A stretch of 64,000 nt of DNA from Acuticoccus sp963704595 (lineage in GTDB: Bacteria; Pseudomonadota; Alphaproteobacteria; Rhizobiales; Amorphaceae), in contig OY969922.1 in the NCBI GenBank assembly GCA_963704595.1, forward strand, positions 4,092,001-4,156,000. Direction: 5' to 3'. How positions within the stretch are numbered: the stretch's first letter is position 1; every line of letters begins with the position of its first letter. Below are positions 56,688 through 64,000 of the stretch, piece by piece. The notes beneath the pieces were generated by a model. That model saw nothing but the letters and a program-made list of their open reading frames with translations, made no database searches and was not told where the DNA came from. The translations under genes were made by a program, and so were the position numbers.

Positions 56688-59049
56688 GCGAGCGGTGAAC
56701 GACGTCCGAGAGCTCTTCCAGGGTGTAGGGCTTGGTGAGGAGCGGCCACCTGAACTTGCGGTCGCCGGCCCCCGTCTCGGGGAAGCGTGCAAAGCCCGAG
56801 GTCAGCACGATCGGCATTTCCGGCCGCAGCTCTTCGGCGCGCTCGGCGACCGCCACGCCTGACATCCCGCCGCTCATCACCACATCGCTGAACAGAAGGT
56901 CGAGCCGGCCGTCGCCTCCCAGTGTGCCGAGCGCGCTCGTGCCGTTGTGTGCCTCGAGCACGGAGTAGCCCAGCGTCTCCAGCATCATGACGACGTGCGC
57001 GCGCACCTCCGCATCGTCCTCGACAACGAGCACGACCTCGCCGTTGCCGCGGATAATGCCGCGCGGCATATCCGGCCCGTGCGCGGCGCCTTCCACGCCG
57101 GAGCGCGGCAGGAACAGGCGGATGGTGGTGCCCACCCCCTCCTCCGAGAAGACCTGGATGTGCCCTTCCGACTGCTTGACGAACCCGTAGACCATGCTGA
57201 GGCCGAGGCCCGAGCCGGTCCCGGTCTTGGTCGTGAAGAACGGCTCGAAGACGCGCGAGACCGTGCTGTCCGACATGCCGCGCCCGTCGTCGGTCACGGT
57301 GATCGTCACGTAGTCGCCGGGCTTCACCTCCGGCAGCTCTGCGGCCTCGGCGGCGTCGATCGACCTGTTGCTGAGTTCGATGCTGATCCTGCCGGAGCCA
57401 TCGTCCATCGCGTCGCGCGCGTTGATGCACAGGTTCAGGATCGCGCTCTCGAGCTTGACCGGGTCGACCAGAGCCTTCCACAGGCCATCGGTGCGGATGA
57501 TCCTGACGTTGATTGCCGCGCTCACCGCCTTCTGAAGGAGAGGCTTTGCGTTGCTGACGAGCGCATTGACGTCGACGGTGCGCGCTTCGAGCTCCTGCCG
57601 GCGCGCGAAGGCGAGCATCCGGTTGACGAGATCGCGTCCCCGCTCGGCCGCATCGCGCGACATCTTCACGAGCGGGAGGATGCGCTCGTCGTCCGGGTCG
57701 AGCCTGTGCGTCATCAGGTCGGCGCCGCTGAGGATGACGGTGAGGAGGTTGTTGAAGTCGTGCGCGACGCCGCCGGTGAGCTCGACGACCGCGTCGAGCC
57801 TGCTGCGGCGCTGCATCTCGTCATCGAGCGCAATGCGGGCCGCGGTGTCGGAGAAGATGCAAAGGATCGCTTCGGAATCGCCGTCCGGCGTCAGCGCAAG
57901 GGTGAGCGTGCCGTGGACGCGAAGCGCCTTGCCGTCTCGGGTGCGGTGGGTGGTGGCGCCGGACCAGCGCCTGTAGCGCCGCACCGCGCCGACGATCCGC
58001 GCGTGTTCCTCCGGCTTGTCCGCGATGAGGCTGGCGGCGTCCTGCCCGACGGCCTCGGCCTTCGACCAGCCGTAGACCCGCTCCGCCTCGCGGTTCCAGT
58101 ACAGGATCCTGCCGTCGATATCGAACACAACGACGGAATCGATGGCGCCGTCGAGCATCATCGACTGCCAGCGAACCACGGATTCCTGCGACCTGATCTC
58201 CGTGACGTCCTGTGCTATTCCGAACAACTGCGATGTCACCCCGTCGACGACTTCGGCGCCACCGAGAATATGCAAGACCCGGCGGTCGCCATTGCCGAGG
58301 ACGATTTCTGCTTCGACCTCGAATGGCGTCCCATACTGTATCGCCTGCTCGACCGCGTTTCGGACGATTTCGCTCGCTTGTCCCCGATAAATCTCCAGAA
58401 ATTCCTGGCAGTTCGGTGGTTCACCCAGCGAGAGGCCATGGAGCGCGAACATCTCCTCGGTCCAGAACAGCTTCTGCGTGCCGACATCGAACGACCAGGC
58501 GCCGATCTTCCCCCACCCCCCGATATGCGCAAGCATCCGGTGCAGCCGGTAAGAATCGTATTCGGTCTTCCGGCGCCTCTCGCGTTCTGTGGTCAGTGCC
58601 GCCGCGGCGCTTCGCCCGTCCAGCAGTGCGCCGGCGAGGCGAGCGGCACGCACCAGCGCCCCTTGCTCAGCGTCCGTCACCGCCCGGACCGGGCCACCCG
58701 CAATGGTCACTTCGCCGACCGCCTCGCCGTTGGCGAGCGTGACGGGTGCCGCTGCGCTGAACGCCCCGGCGCCCTCCGGAGCTTCCCCCGCGGCAAGGAC
58801 GCGGCGCGTTCCGCCCTCGCTCAGGGCGATCGTCGCGGTCGCTGCGCCGGACGCAGTCTTCAGGAATTCGAGGATCGCGCGGAAAGCATCGTCGTCAGCC
58901 GCCACCGCAACTGTCGCGGGAACAGGAGCCGGTGCGTCGGGCCGAAGCGCATGGGTCTGCAGCCTTTCGAGGGAAGGCGACAACGTCGTCATAATGACGA
59001 GAGAAACGAATTCATTCTCGGGCCAATCCTTGGAGATTCGAAGGCGCAC
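56656..59049 (-). CDS. PAS-containing hybrid histidine kinase
   Basis: A protein of about 797 residues. Two PAS/PAC regions (about 175-285 and 295-405) are followed by HisKA with the phospho-acceptor His430 in GGVAHDFNNLLTV, HATPase (NARDAMDDGS, TDDGRGM, TGSGLGLSMV) and a C-terminal receiver (VVEDDAEVRAH, FSDVVM, TKPYTLEEL). No membrane segment is seen, so it is cytosolic. The GTG at 59049 is used; an ATG at 58992 is an alternative. It may serve the adjacent OmpR-type and REC-EAL proteins. Confidence 0.93.
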   Translation of the reverse strand: MRLRISKDWPENEFVSLVIMTTLSPSLERLQTHALRPDAPAPVPATVAVAADDDAFRAILEFLKTASGAATATIALSEGGTRRVLAAGEAPEGAGAFSAAAPVTLANGEAVGEVTIAGGPVRAVTDAEQGALVRAARLAGALLDGRSAAAALTTERERRRKTEYDSYRLHRMLAHIGGWGKIGAWSFDVGTQKLFWTEEMFALHGLSLGEPPNCQEFLEIYRGQASEIVRNAVEQAIQYGTPFEVEAEIVLGNGDRRVLHILGGAEVVDGVTSQLFGIAQDVTEIRSQESVVRWQSMMLDGAIDSVVVFDIDGRILYWNREAERVYGWSKAEAVGQDAASLIADKPEEHARIVGAVRRYRRWSGATTHRTRDGKALRVHGTLTLALTPDGDSEAILCIFSDTAARIALDDEMQRRSRLDAVVELTGGVAHDFNNLLTVILSGADLMTHRLDPDDERILPLVKMSRDAAERGRDLVNRMLAFARRQELEARTVDVNALVSNAKPLLQKAVSAAINVRIIRTDGLWKALVDPVKLESAILNLCINARDAMDDGSGRISIELSNRSIDAAEAAELPEVKPGDYVTITVTDDGRGMSDSTVSRVFEPFFTTKTGTGSGLGLSMVYGFVKQSEGHIQVFSEEGVGTTIRLFLPRSGVEGAAHGPDMPRGIIRGNGEVVLVVEDDAEVRAHVVMMLETLGYSVLEAHNGTSALGTLGGDGRLDLLFSDVVMSGGMSGVAVAERAEELRPEMPIVLTSGFARFPETGAGDRKFRWPLLTKPYTLEELSDVVHRSLSGTRRPAKG

Positions 59050-59276
59050 CCGCGCGTGCCTGCTTCATGTTAAAGCAAGTTTGAAGTATCTCTGCCATAC
59101 TTCTCGCTTCGAATTGCCATACTCGCGCAATATCAGTGTTGCGTCATCCTGACCCGGATCAAACTGCCGTTCGGACCTGCCCAACGCAGGACCGAGCGCG
59201 CATGTACGGCACGCGCAATTCGATTGCACGCGATTTTCAGGCGCATCAGCGTGAAAAGTTGCGGCGCGCTGGCCCC

Positions 59277-60221
59277 TCAGTCGGCGCTGAGGAGCATCAC
59301 CGCGAAGTGGTTGGCCGGATCGGTCCACGATTTCACCGGCGAAAGACCGGCGCCCCTCGCGAAGTCGGCGAAGCTCTCCAGCGTGTACTTGCGGCTGTCT
59401 GACGTGCCGACGGCTTCACCGGCCTCGAAGGTGATCTCGCGGCCGGCGACCGTGACGGTCATCGCCTCGTCGGTGCGCAGCAGCATCTCGACGGTCTGCG
59501 TCTCCTCGTTGAAGCGCGCCTCGTGGGTGAACTTCGTCACGTCGAAATCCGCGTCCAGCTCCCGGTTGATGCGCTGAAGGATGTTCTTCTTGAATGCGGC
59601 GGTGATGCCGGCGGGGTCGTCGTATGCCTCGAGCAGCACCTTGCGGTCCTTCACGAGGTCGAAGCCGATCAGGAAGCGGTCGGCGCCGGTCATCTTGCGC
59701 AGCGAGCGCATCAACGCCTGCCCGTCCTCGATGCTCATGTTGCCGACGGTGGAGCCGGGGAAGAAGATCACCGCGCGCTCCGGCTTCTCCATGTCGAACG
59801 GGGCGAAGAAGTTGGCCGCGATCCCCTCGACCTTGAGGCCGGGATAGAGCGCCGCCATCTCGCCCGCCACCGCGTGAAGCTGTTCGTCGGCAATGTCGAT
59901 CGGGATGTAGCCGGCGGCCCGGTCGCCGAGCGCGGCGAGCAGCGGGCGGACCTTCACGGCCTCGCCGGCGCCGGGCTCCACGATGGTGACGCCGTCGCCC
60001 AGCGCATCGGCGATCTCGCCGGCGTTGGCCTCCAGGATCGCCATCTCGGTGCGGGTCGGATAGTAGTGATCGAGCTTGGTGATCGCCTCGAACAGCTTGG
60101 CGCCTACCCCGTCATAGAGCCAGCGGCCTTGCAGCGTCTTCGGCGTCGCAGTGAGCCCGTCCAGCACCGAGCGCGCGAATTCGGCGTGCTCGGCACCCTT
60201 CAGAACGGGGGCATAGTCCAT
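59277..60221 (-). CDS. egtD: L-histidine N-alpha-methyltransferase
   Basis: A 314-residue EgtD that trimethylates histidine to hercynine using SAM. Family text includes PKTLQGRWLYDGVGAKLFEAIT, YYPTRTEMAILEAN, VEPGAGEAVKVRPLL, FFPGSTVGNM and the C-terminal LSPVKSWTDPANHFAVMLL. It starts directly after the egtB stop (TGAATG), so the two are coupled. Confidence 0.95.
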   Translation of the reverse strand: MDYAPVLKGAEHAEFARSVLDGLTATPKTLQGRWLYDGVGAKLFEAITKLDHYYPTRTEMAILEANAGEIADALGDGVTIVEPGAGEAVKVRPLLAALGDRAAGYIPIDIADEQLHAVAGEMAALYPGLKVEGIAANFFAPFDMEKPERAVIFFPGSTVGNMSIEDGQALMRSLRKMTGADRFLIGFDLVKDRKVLLEAYDDPAGITAAFKKNILQRINRELDADFDVTKFTHEARFNEETQTVEMLLRTDEAMTVTVAGREITFEAGEAVGTSDSRKYTLESFADFARGAGLSPVKSWTDPANHFAVMLLSAD

Positions 60222-61490
60222 TCAAGCATCCTCTGCGAGGCGAAGTCCCGCGAACTGCCAGCGCTGATGGGGGTGGAAGAAGTTGCGGTAGGTGTGGCGG
60301 GCATGGTCGCGCGCGGTCGCGAACGATGCGCCCCGCAGGACGTACTGGTTGACCATGAACTTGCCATTATACTCGCCGAGCGCGCCGGCGACAGGCTTGA
60401 AGCCCGGATAGGCGCCGTAGGACGAGCGCGTCCACTGCCAGACTTCGCCCATCATCTGCCGGAGGCCGGTGCGCCCGGAGGGCGGGCGCGGGCGAAGATA
60501 CATCTCGTCGACGAAGTTGCCGTCGTCGATCGCCTCGGCCGCCGCCACCTCCCACTCGAACTCGGACGGGAGCCGCTTGCCGGCCCAGCGGGCGAACGCG
60601 TCCGCCTCGTAGTAGCTGACGTGATCGACCGGCGCGTCGCGGTCGACGAGCTGAGTACCTCGGAGGCCGAACGTCCACCACTCGCCGTCATGCTGGCGCC
60701 AGTAGAGGGGTGCGGTCCAGCCGGCCGCCTTTGCGGCGTACCAGCCGTCCGACAGCCACAGGGTTTCGCTCTGGTAGCCGCCGTCCTCGATGAAGGCGAT
60801 CCATTCTCCGGCCGTCACCAGCCGGCCCGCGATGCGGAAGGGCGGCACGTACGTCTGGTGGCGCGGGCCTTCGTTGTCGAAGTGGAAGCCCTCGTCGGTG
60901 CCGATCGTCACCATGCCGCCGTCGAAGGCGTGCCAGTCGGCATCGGTCTTCGCCGCGTTCATGTCGATCGGCGCGGGGGGCACGAAGGCCGGCTCCAGCG
61001 GGTTGAACGAGAAGGCGTGCAGGATGTCGTAGAGCAGGAGCTCCTGGTGCTGCATCTCGTGATGGCAGCCGAGCTCGACGCGCTCCTCGATCTCGGCGCG
61101 GTGCTCCGCCGGCGGGTTCGCCAGAAGGGCGGCGACGCGCGCCTCCACCGCAGCGCGATAGTCCATCACCTCGTCCGCGGACGGGCGCGTCAGCATCCCG
61201 CGCATCGGCCGGGCGTGCCGCGATCCGGCCTGCACGTAGTAGGAGTTGAAGCAGTGCGCGAAGCGGGGGTCGTGCGGCTTGTAGCCGGCCTCGTAGGGCG
61301 CCAGCACGAAGGTCTCGAAGAACCACGTGGTGTGCGCGAGGTGCCACTTCGCCGGCGACGCGTCCTCCATGGACTGGACGACCATGTCTTCCGGGGTGAG
61401 CCGTTCGGCGAGCGCGGACGAGCGGCTCCGCGTGCGGTCGAAGAGGGCGGCGACACCCTCGAGATCATGCCTGGGATGGGTCCGTGCCAT
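60222..61490 (-). CDS. egtB: Ergothioneine biosynthesis sulfoxide synthase EgtB
   Basis: A 422-residue non-heme iron enzyme joining hercynine to a thiol donor. The DinB-like N-terminal domain has His53 in HLAHTTWF and the iron motif H-x3-H-x-E (His144, His148, Glu150) in CHHEMQHQE; the C-terminal formylglycine-enzyme-like domain shows GEVWQWTRSSYGAYPGF and LRGASFATARDHARHTYRNFF. No egtA, egtC or egtE lies nearby. Confidence 0.95.
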   Translation of the reverse strand: MARTHPRHDLEGVAALFDRTRSRSSALAERLTPEDMVVQSMEDASPAKWHLAHTTWFFETFVLAPYEAGYKPHDPRFAHCFNSYYVQAGSRHARPMRGMLTRPSADEVMDYRAAVEARVAALLANPPAEHRAEIEERVELGCHHEMQHQELLLYDILHAFSFNPLEPAFVPPAPIDMNAAKTDADWHAFDGGMVTIGTDEGFHFDNEGPRHQTYVPPFRIAGRLVTAGEWIAFIEDGGYQSETLWLSDGWYAAKAAGWTAPLYWRQHDGEWWTFGLRGTQLVDRDAPVDHVSYYEADAFARWAGKRLPSEFEWEVAAAEAIDDGNFVDEMYLRPRPPSGRTGLRQMMGEVWQWTRSSYGAYPGFKPVAGALGEYNGKFMVNQYVLRGASFATARDHARHTYRNFFHPHQRWQFAGLRLAEDA

Positions 61491-61561
61491 CTTGCGTCTC
61501 CTCTCGGGCAGCGCCTTGCGGGGCGCCCGGCAGTCCGCGGGCGGTGACCGGCCCCGCGGCG

Positions 61562-61747
61562 TTACGCGTCCAGCGGGCGCGCTTCTTCGGGTATCATGAT
61601 AGGAATGCCGTCCCGGATTGGGTAGGCGAGCTTGGCCTGATCGGAGATCAATTCGTGCGCTGCGGCGTCGTAGCGCAGCGTTCCCTTGGTCACCGGGCAG
61701 ACCAGAAGCTCGAGGAGTTTCGGGTCGACAGCGCGCTCATCAGTCAT
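61562..61747 (-). CDS. Trm112 family protein
   Basis: A 61-residue protein, LLELLVCPVTKGTLRYD, with a C-terminal AYPIRDGIPIMIPEEAR typical of Trm112-like (YcaR-type) proteins. Only one cysteine is present, so a zinc site is unlikely. Eukaryotic Trm112 activates methyltransferases; the bacterial role is less clear. It follows the Lon-N-terminal gene. Confidence 0.92.
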   Translation of the reverse strand: MTDERAVDPKLLELLVCPVTKGTLRYDAAAHELISDQAKLAYPIRDGIPIMIPEEARPLDA

Positions 61748-61770
61748 TCGGGTCGTCCTGTTGGAAGAGG

Positions 61771-62448
61771 CTAGTTCAGCGTCGGCTTATCGCCCGACTG
61801 GCGCGCAAGCTCAATCTCCGTGATCGCGACGAGCGTGGCGGCGCGTGCGCGAAGGTCCGGCGCCTCGAGAAGCGCCTGCTTCTCGGCCGGGCCGTAGGGG
61901 CTCATCATGGCGAGCGTATTCACAAGCGCCTCGTTGGACGCCGAGCGCACGCTCTTCCAGTCCGCCTCGAGGTCGTTGGCGTCGAGGTAGCTCTGGAACG
62001 CCTCGATCAGCGCGTTGCGGTCGACGTCCTCCTCGCCGGTCTCGGTGTCGAGGTCGGCGGCGAAGTCCTCGGCGGAGATGCGCACGCGGCGGAAGAGGTC
62101 GCCCTCGTCGACCTCCTCCAGAACCTTGAAGCGGCAGATGCCGGCAAGCTGGATCAGGTAGCGCCCGTCGCCGCTCTCCTGGAAGGAGATGATGCGGCCG
62201 AGCGAGCCGACCTCGCACAGCGGCGGCGCGTCGGGGTCGCTCGCCTCCGGCCCGTCGAAGCGGGGCTGCACCATGCCGATGACGCGGTGCGTCGCCAGCG
62301 CCTCGTCGATCATGGCGAGATAGCGCGGCTCGAAGATGTTGAGCGGCAGGTGGCTGCGCGGGAGCAGGAGCGCCCCCGAAAGCGGGAACACCGGCACACA
62401 GTCGGGGATCTCCCGCACGTTCTCGTAGGCCGTGTTACCGATACGCAT
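61771..62448 (-). CDS. Lon N-terminal (LonSB) domain protein
   Basis: A 225-residue stand-alone Lon substrate-binding domain without ATPase or protease parts. It opens with VPVFPLSGALLLPRSHLPLNIFEPRYLAMIDEAL, a classical Lon-N signature, and continues with GSLGRIISFQESGDGRYLIQLAG. It is conserved beside CnoX and Trm112 genes in Hyphomicrobiales. The biochemical role is not known. Confidence 0.93.
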   Translation of the reverse strand: MRIGNTAYENVREIPDCVPVFPLSGALLLPRSHLPLNIFEPRYLAMIDEALATHRVIGMVQPRFDGPEASDPDAPPLCEVGSLGRIISFQESGDGRYLIQLAGICRFKVLEEVDEGDLFRRVRISAEDFAADLDTETGEEDVDRNALIEAFQSYLDANDLEADWKSVRSASNEALVNTLAMMSPYGPAEKQALLEAPDLRARAATLVAITEIELARQSGDKPTLN

Positions 62449-62463
62449 CTGATCCTCCAGAGG

Positions 62464-63399
62464 TCACGCGAAAAGGACGGACGCCATCTTCCGGCGCCCG
62501 GCAAGGGTTGCGGGGTCGGCGGGACCCCACGCCTCGAAGAAGTTGAGAAGCTCCTTGCGCGCGGCGCCCTCGTTCCAGTCCGCCTCGCGGCGCAGGATGG
62601 TGACGAGTTCCTCGACCGCGCCCTTGCGGTCGCCCTCGGCGGCGAGCGCGATGGCAAGGTCGAGCCGCGCCTGGTGGTCGCCCGGGTTCTCGTCGACCGC
62701 GGCGCGCAGCTTCGCCGCCTCGCCGAGGCCGGCCGCCTGCTCCTTCAGCCTGAACGCGGCTTCCAGCGCCTGGATCTCGGGCTTGGCGCGCATCTCGGGC
62801 GTGATGGAATCGAGAATTTCCTGCGCGCCCGCGACGTCGCCCGCGTCGAGGCTGACGAGGCCGAGGCCCGCGATGGCGCCGGCGTGCTCGCCGTCCGCCT
62901 GCAGGACCTGACCGTAGAGCGCGGCGGCCTGATGATGGTCGCCGGCGGCGCGGGCGGCGTCGGCCGCCTCCATCGCCTCGGCGATGCCGTCACCCGCAGG
63001 ACCCGCGACGCGCTCCAGGAAGGCGCGGATCTGGCTTTCGGTCTGCGCGCCGACGAAGCCGTCGACCGGCTGGCCCTTGGCGAACGCGATCACCGCGGGG
63101 ATCGACTGGATGCCGAGCTGGCCTGCGATCTGCGGATGCTCGTCGATGTTCATCTTGACGAGCTCGACGCCGTCGAACGCCGCGACGGTCTTCTCCAGCA
63201 CCGGCGCGAGCTGCTTGCAGGGGCCGCACCACGGCGCCCAGAAGTCGACCAGAACGACGCGGTCGCGCGATGCCTCGACCACGTCGACCATGAAGGTCTG
63301 CGTGGTGGTTTCCTTGACGGCGCCGTTGCCGGCCGCCGGTTTCGTGGTCTGGGGCTTGGAGGAGACGACCTGTCCCCCCGGACCAAAGAGCGTGCTCAT
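62464..63399 (-). CDS. CnoX-like thioredoxin-TPR chaperedoxin
   Basis: A 311-residue protein with an N-terminal thioredoxin domain (WCGPC, Cys58 and Cys61, in FWAPWCGPCKQLAPV) and a C-terminal TPR-like region (about 150-305). The start at 63399 gives MSTLFGPGGQV. CnoX-type proteins protect substrates from overoxidation and pass them to GroEL. E. coli CnoX lacks the CxxC; here it is complete, so redox activity is likely. Confidence 0.93.
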   Translation of the reverse strand: MSTLFGPGGQVVSSKPQTTKPAAGNGAVKETTTQTFMVDVVEASRDRVVLVDFWAPWCGPCKQLAPVLEKTVAAFDGVELVKMNIDEHPQIAGQLGIQSIPAVIAFAKGQPVDGFVGAQTESQIRAFLERVAGPAGDGIAEAMEAADAARAAGDHHQAAALYGQVLQADGEHAGAIAGLGLVSLDAGDVAGAQEILDSITPEMRAKPEIQALEAAFRLKEQAAGLGEAAKLRAAVDENPGDHQARLDLAIALAAEGDRKGAVEELVTILRREADWNEGAARKELLNFFEAWGPADPATLAGRRKMASVLFA

Positions 63400-63526
63400 G
63401 CGGTGGCTTGTCCTGGTTCGTAAAGTTGAAACGTAGGTGAGTCTGCCGCCAAGGCAATCGCCTGCGGCCATTCGCGGAGTGCCATCGCGCGCTGGGGCGG
63501 ACCGGTCCGGCGCCGCGGGCGCCGTG

Positions 63527-64000
63527 TCAGGCGTCTTGCGGCGTGGGCAGGTCCGTCACCAGCGGCGGGTGGCCGACATGGTTGAGGTAAGCGAGAAAGG
63601 CCGGTCCCGCCAGTGTCACCGTTGCGGTGTTGCGCAATGGATGGACGTTGACGAGGTCCGCCTGCGCAACATCCGGGTGGAGGACGCAGGTCACGGCCCG
63701 CTCAGCGTCGTTGATCAGCGCCAGCGGCGTCACCGAGCCGGGCGTCACGCCGAGGTGCATCGCCATGGCATCGGCGGAGGCAAAGCTCACGCGGCCCCTG
63801 GCGCCGATGGCGGTGTGGATGCGCTTGAGGTCGACGCCCGCGTCTTCCGGCGCGGTGACGAGGAAGAGCGCGCCCTTCTTGTCCTTGAGGAAGAGGTTCT
63901 TGGTGTGGACGCCGGGGATGGTGCCGCGAAGGCCCTGCGATTCGTCCACCGTGTGCGCGGCCTCGTGCTCCACCGTGGGCGGATCGATGCCGAGTGCGGC
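63527..64000 (-). CDS. ProX-type prolyl-tRNA editing protein (5' end cut by window)
   Basis: At least 157 residues of a ProX/YbaK-domain deacylase; the frame stays open to base 64000. Family text includes AAHTVDESQGLRGTIPGVHTKNLFLKDKKGALFLV, the VTPLALINDAE segment and HPLRNTATVTL. The ProX/ProXp-ala group hydrolyses mischarged Ala-tRNA(Pro). It is the first visible gene of the ProX-CnoX-LonSB-Trm112 group. Confidence 0.92.
   Translation of the reverse strand, partial: AALGIDPPTVEHEAAHTVDESQGLRGTIPGVHTKNLFLKDKKGALFLVTAPEDAGVDLKRIHTAIGARGRVSFASADAMAMHLGVTPGSVTPLALINDAERAVTCVLHPDVAQADLVNVHPLRNTATVTLAGPAFLAYLNHVGHPPLVTDLPTPQDA

Noticed and set aside
56947..59073. 708-codon open frame on the + strand
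   Set aside because: It is antisense to the hybrid histidine kinase; no domain recognised.
59523..63423. Two long + strand open frames (674 and 601 codons)
   Set aside because: They lie opposite egtD-egtB and LonSB-CnoX, which have full family signatures.

Overview
The window looks like one contiguous piece of chromosome from a high-GC alphaproteobacterium, most likely in the Hyphomicrobiales (Rhizobiales). The signs are an rpsT-dnaA-dnaN-recF block, mdh next to sucC/sucD, ZapE, UbiK, the ProX-CnoX-LonSB-Trm112 block, alphaproteobacterial-type IleRS and LspA, and EgtB/EgtD. The genus cannot be fixed by reading. No rRNA, tRNA, insertion sequence, integrase, phage gene or CRISPR array was seen, and nearly all genes are housekeeping or common accessory genes.

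Layout. 1-7.6 kb: the end of an ExoD-like membrane protein, a YbaK-type editing protein, a D-lyxose isomerase, then a leftward TCA-cycle group (sucD, sodC, sucC, a secreted protein, mdh) and zapE. 7.9-15.2 kb, rightward: enoyl-CoA hydratase, rpsT, an 0.8 kb gap, a rhodanese, dnaA, dnaN, recF, rpmI and rplT. 15.3-27.8 kb: an SDR and a histidine-box hydroxylase, pheS, a HExxH lipoprotein, pheT, yggT, midA, lgt, ubiK, a YbjN protein, proC, a TetR regulator, csaA and an acyltransferase-like protein. 27.9-30.5 kb: a bd oxidase operon (cydA, cydB and a 31-residue third gene). 30.7-36.9 kb: a tightly overlapping leftward operon thrC - M16 peptidase - GNAT - degenerate GGDEF/EAL membrane protein. 37-42.8 kb: yqgE, peroxiredoxin, ileS, lspA and a lipoprotein. 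42.9-47.9 kb: a paired M16 peptidase system, a YdcH-like protein, purE, purK and rpsU. 48-52.8 kb: a TPR lipoprotein, a glutamine amidotransferase-like protein, TerB, YHS, methyltransferase and CoxG-like genes. 53-59 kb: a GH8 endoglucanase followed by an OmpR-type regulator, a REC-EAL protein and a convergent hybrid histidine kinase. 59-64 kb: egtD, egtB, Trm112, a Lon N-terminal-domain protein, CnoX and a truncated ProX.

The most striking property is technical. Ten genes, several normally essential (ileS, thrC, recF, lspA, purK), are split by 20 apparent single-base frame disruptions, and 16 of these lie between 33.4 and 41.5 kb. Each can be repaired to a full-length, family-typical protein with an exact codon count. 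I read this as local consensus error, not gene decay.

Biologically, the best candidates for follow-up are the GH8/REC-wHTH/REC-EAL/hybrid-kinase block, which has no cellulose synthase in view; the degenerate dual GGDEF/EAL receptor at the end of the thrC operon; sodC placed between sucC and sucD; the HExxH lipoprotein wedged between pheS and pheT; and the tiny third cyd gene. I did not find a convincing wholly new system.
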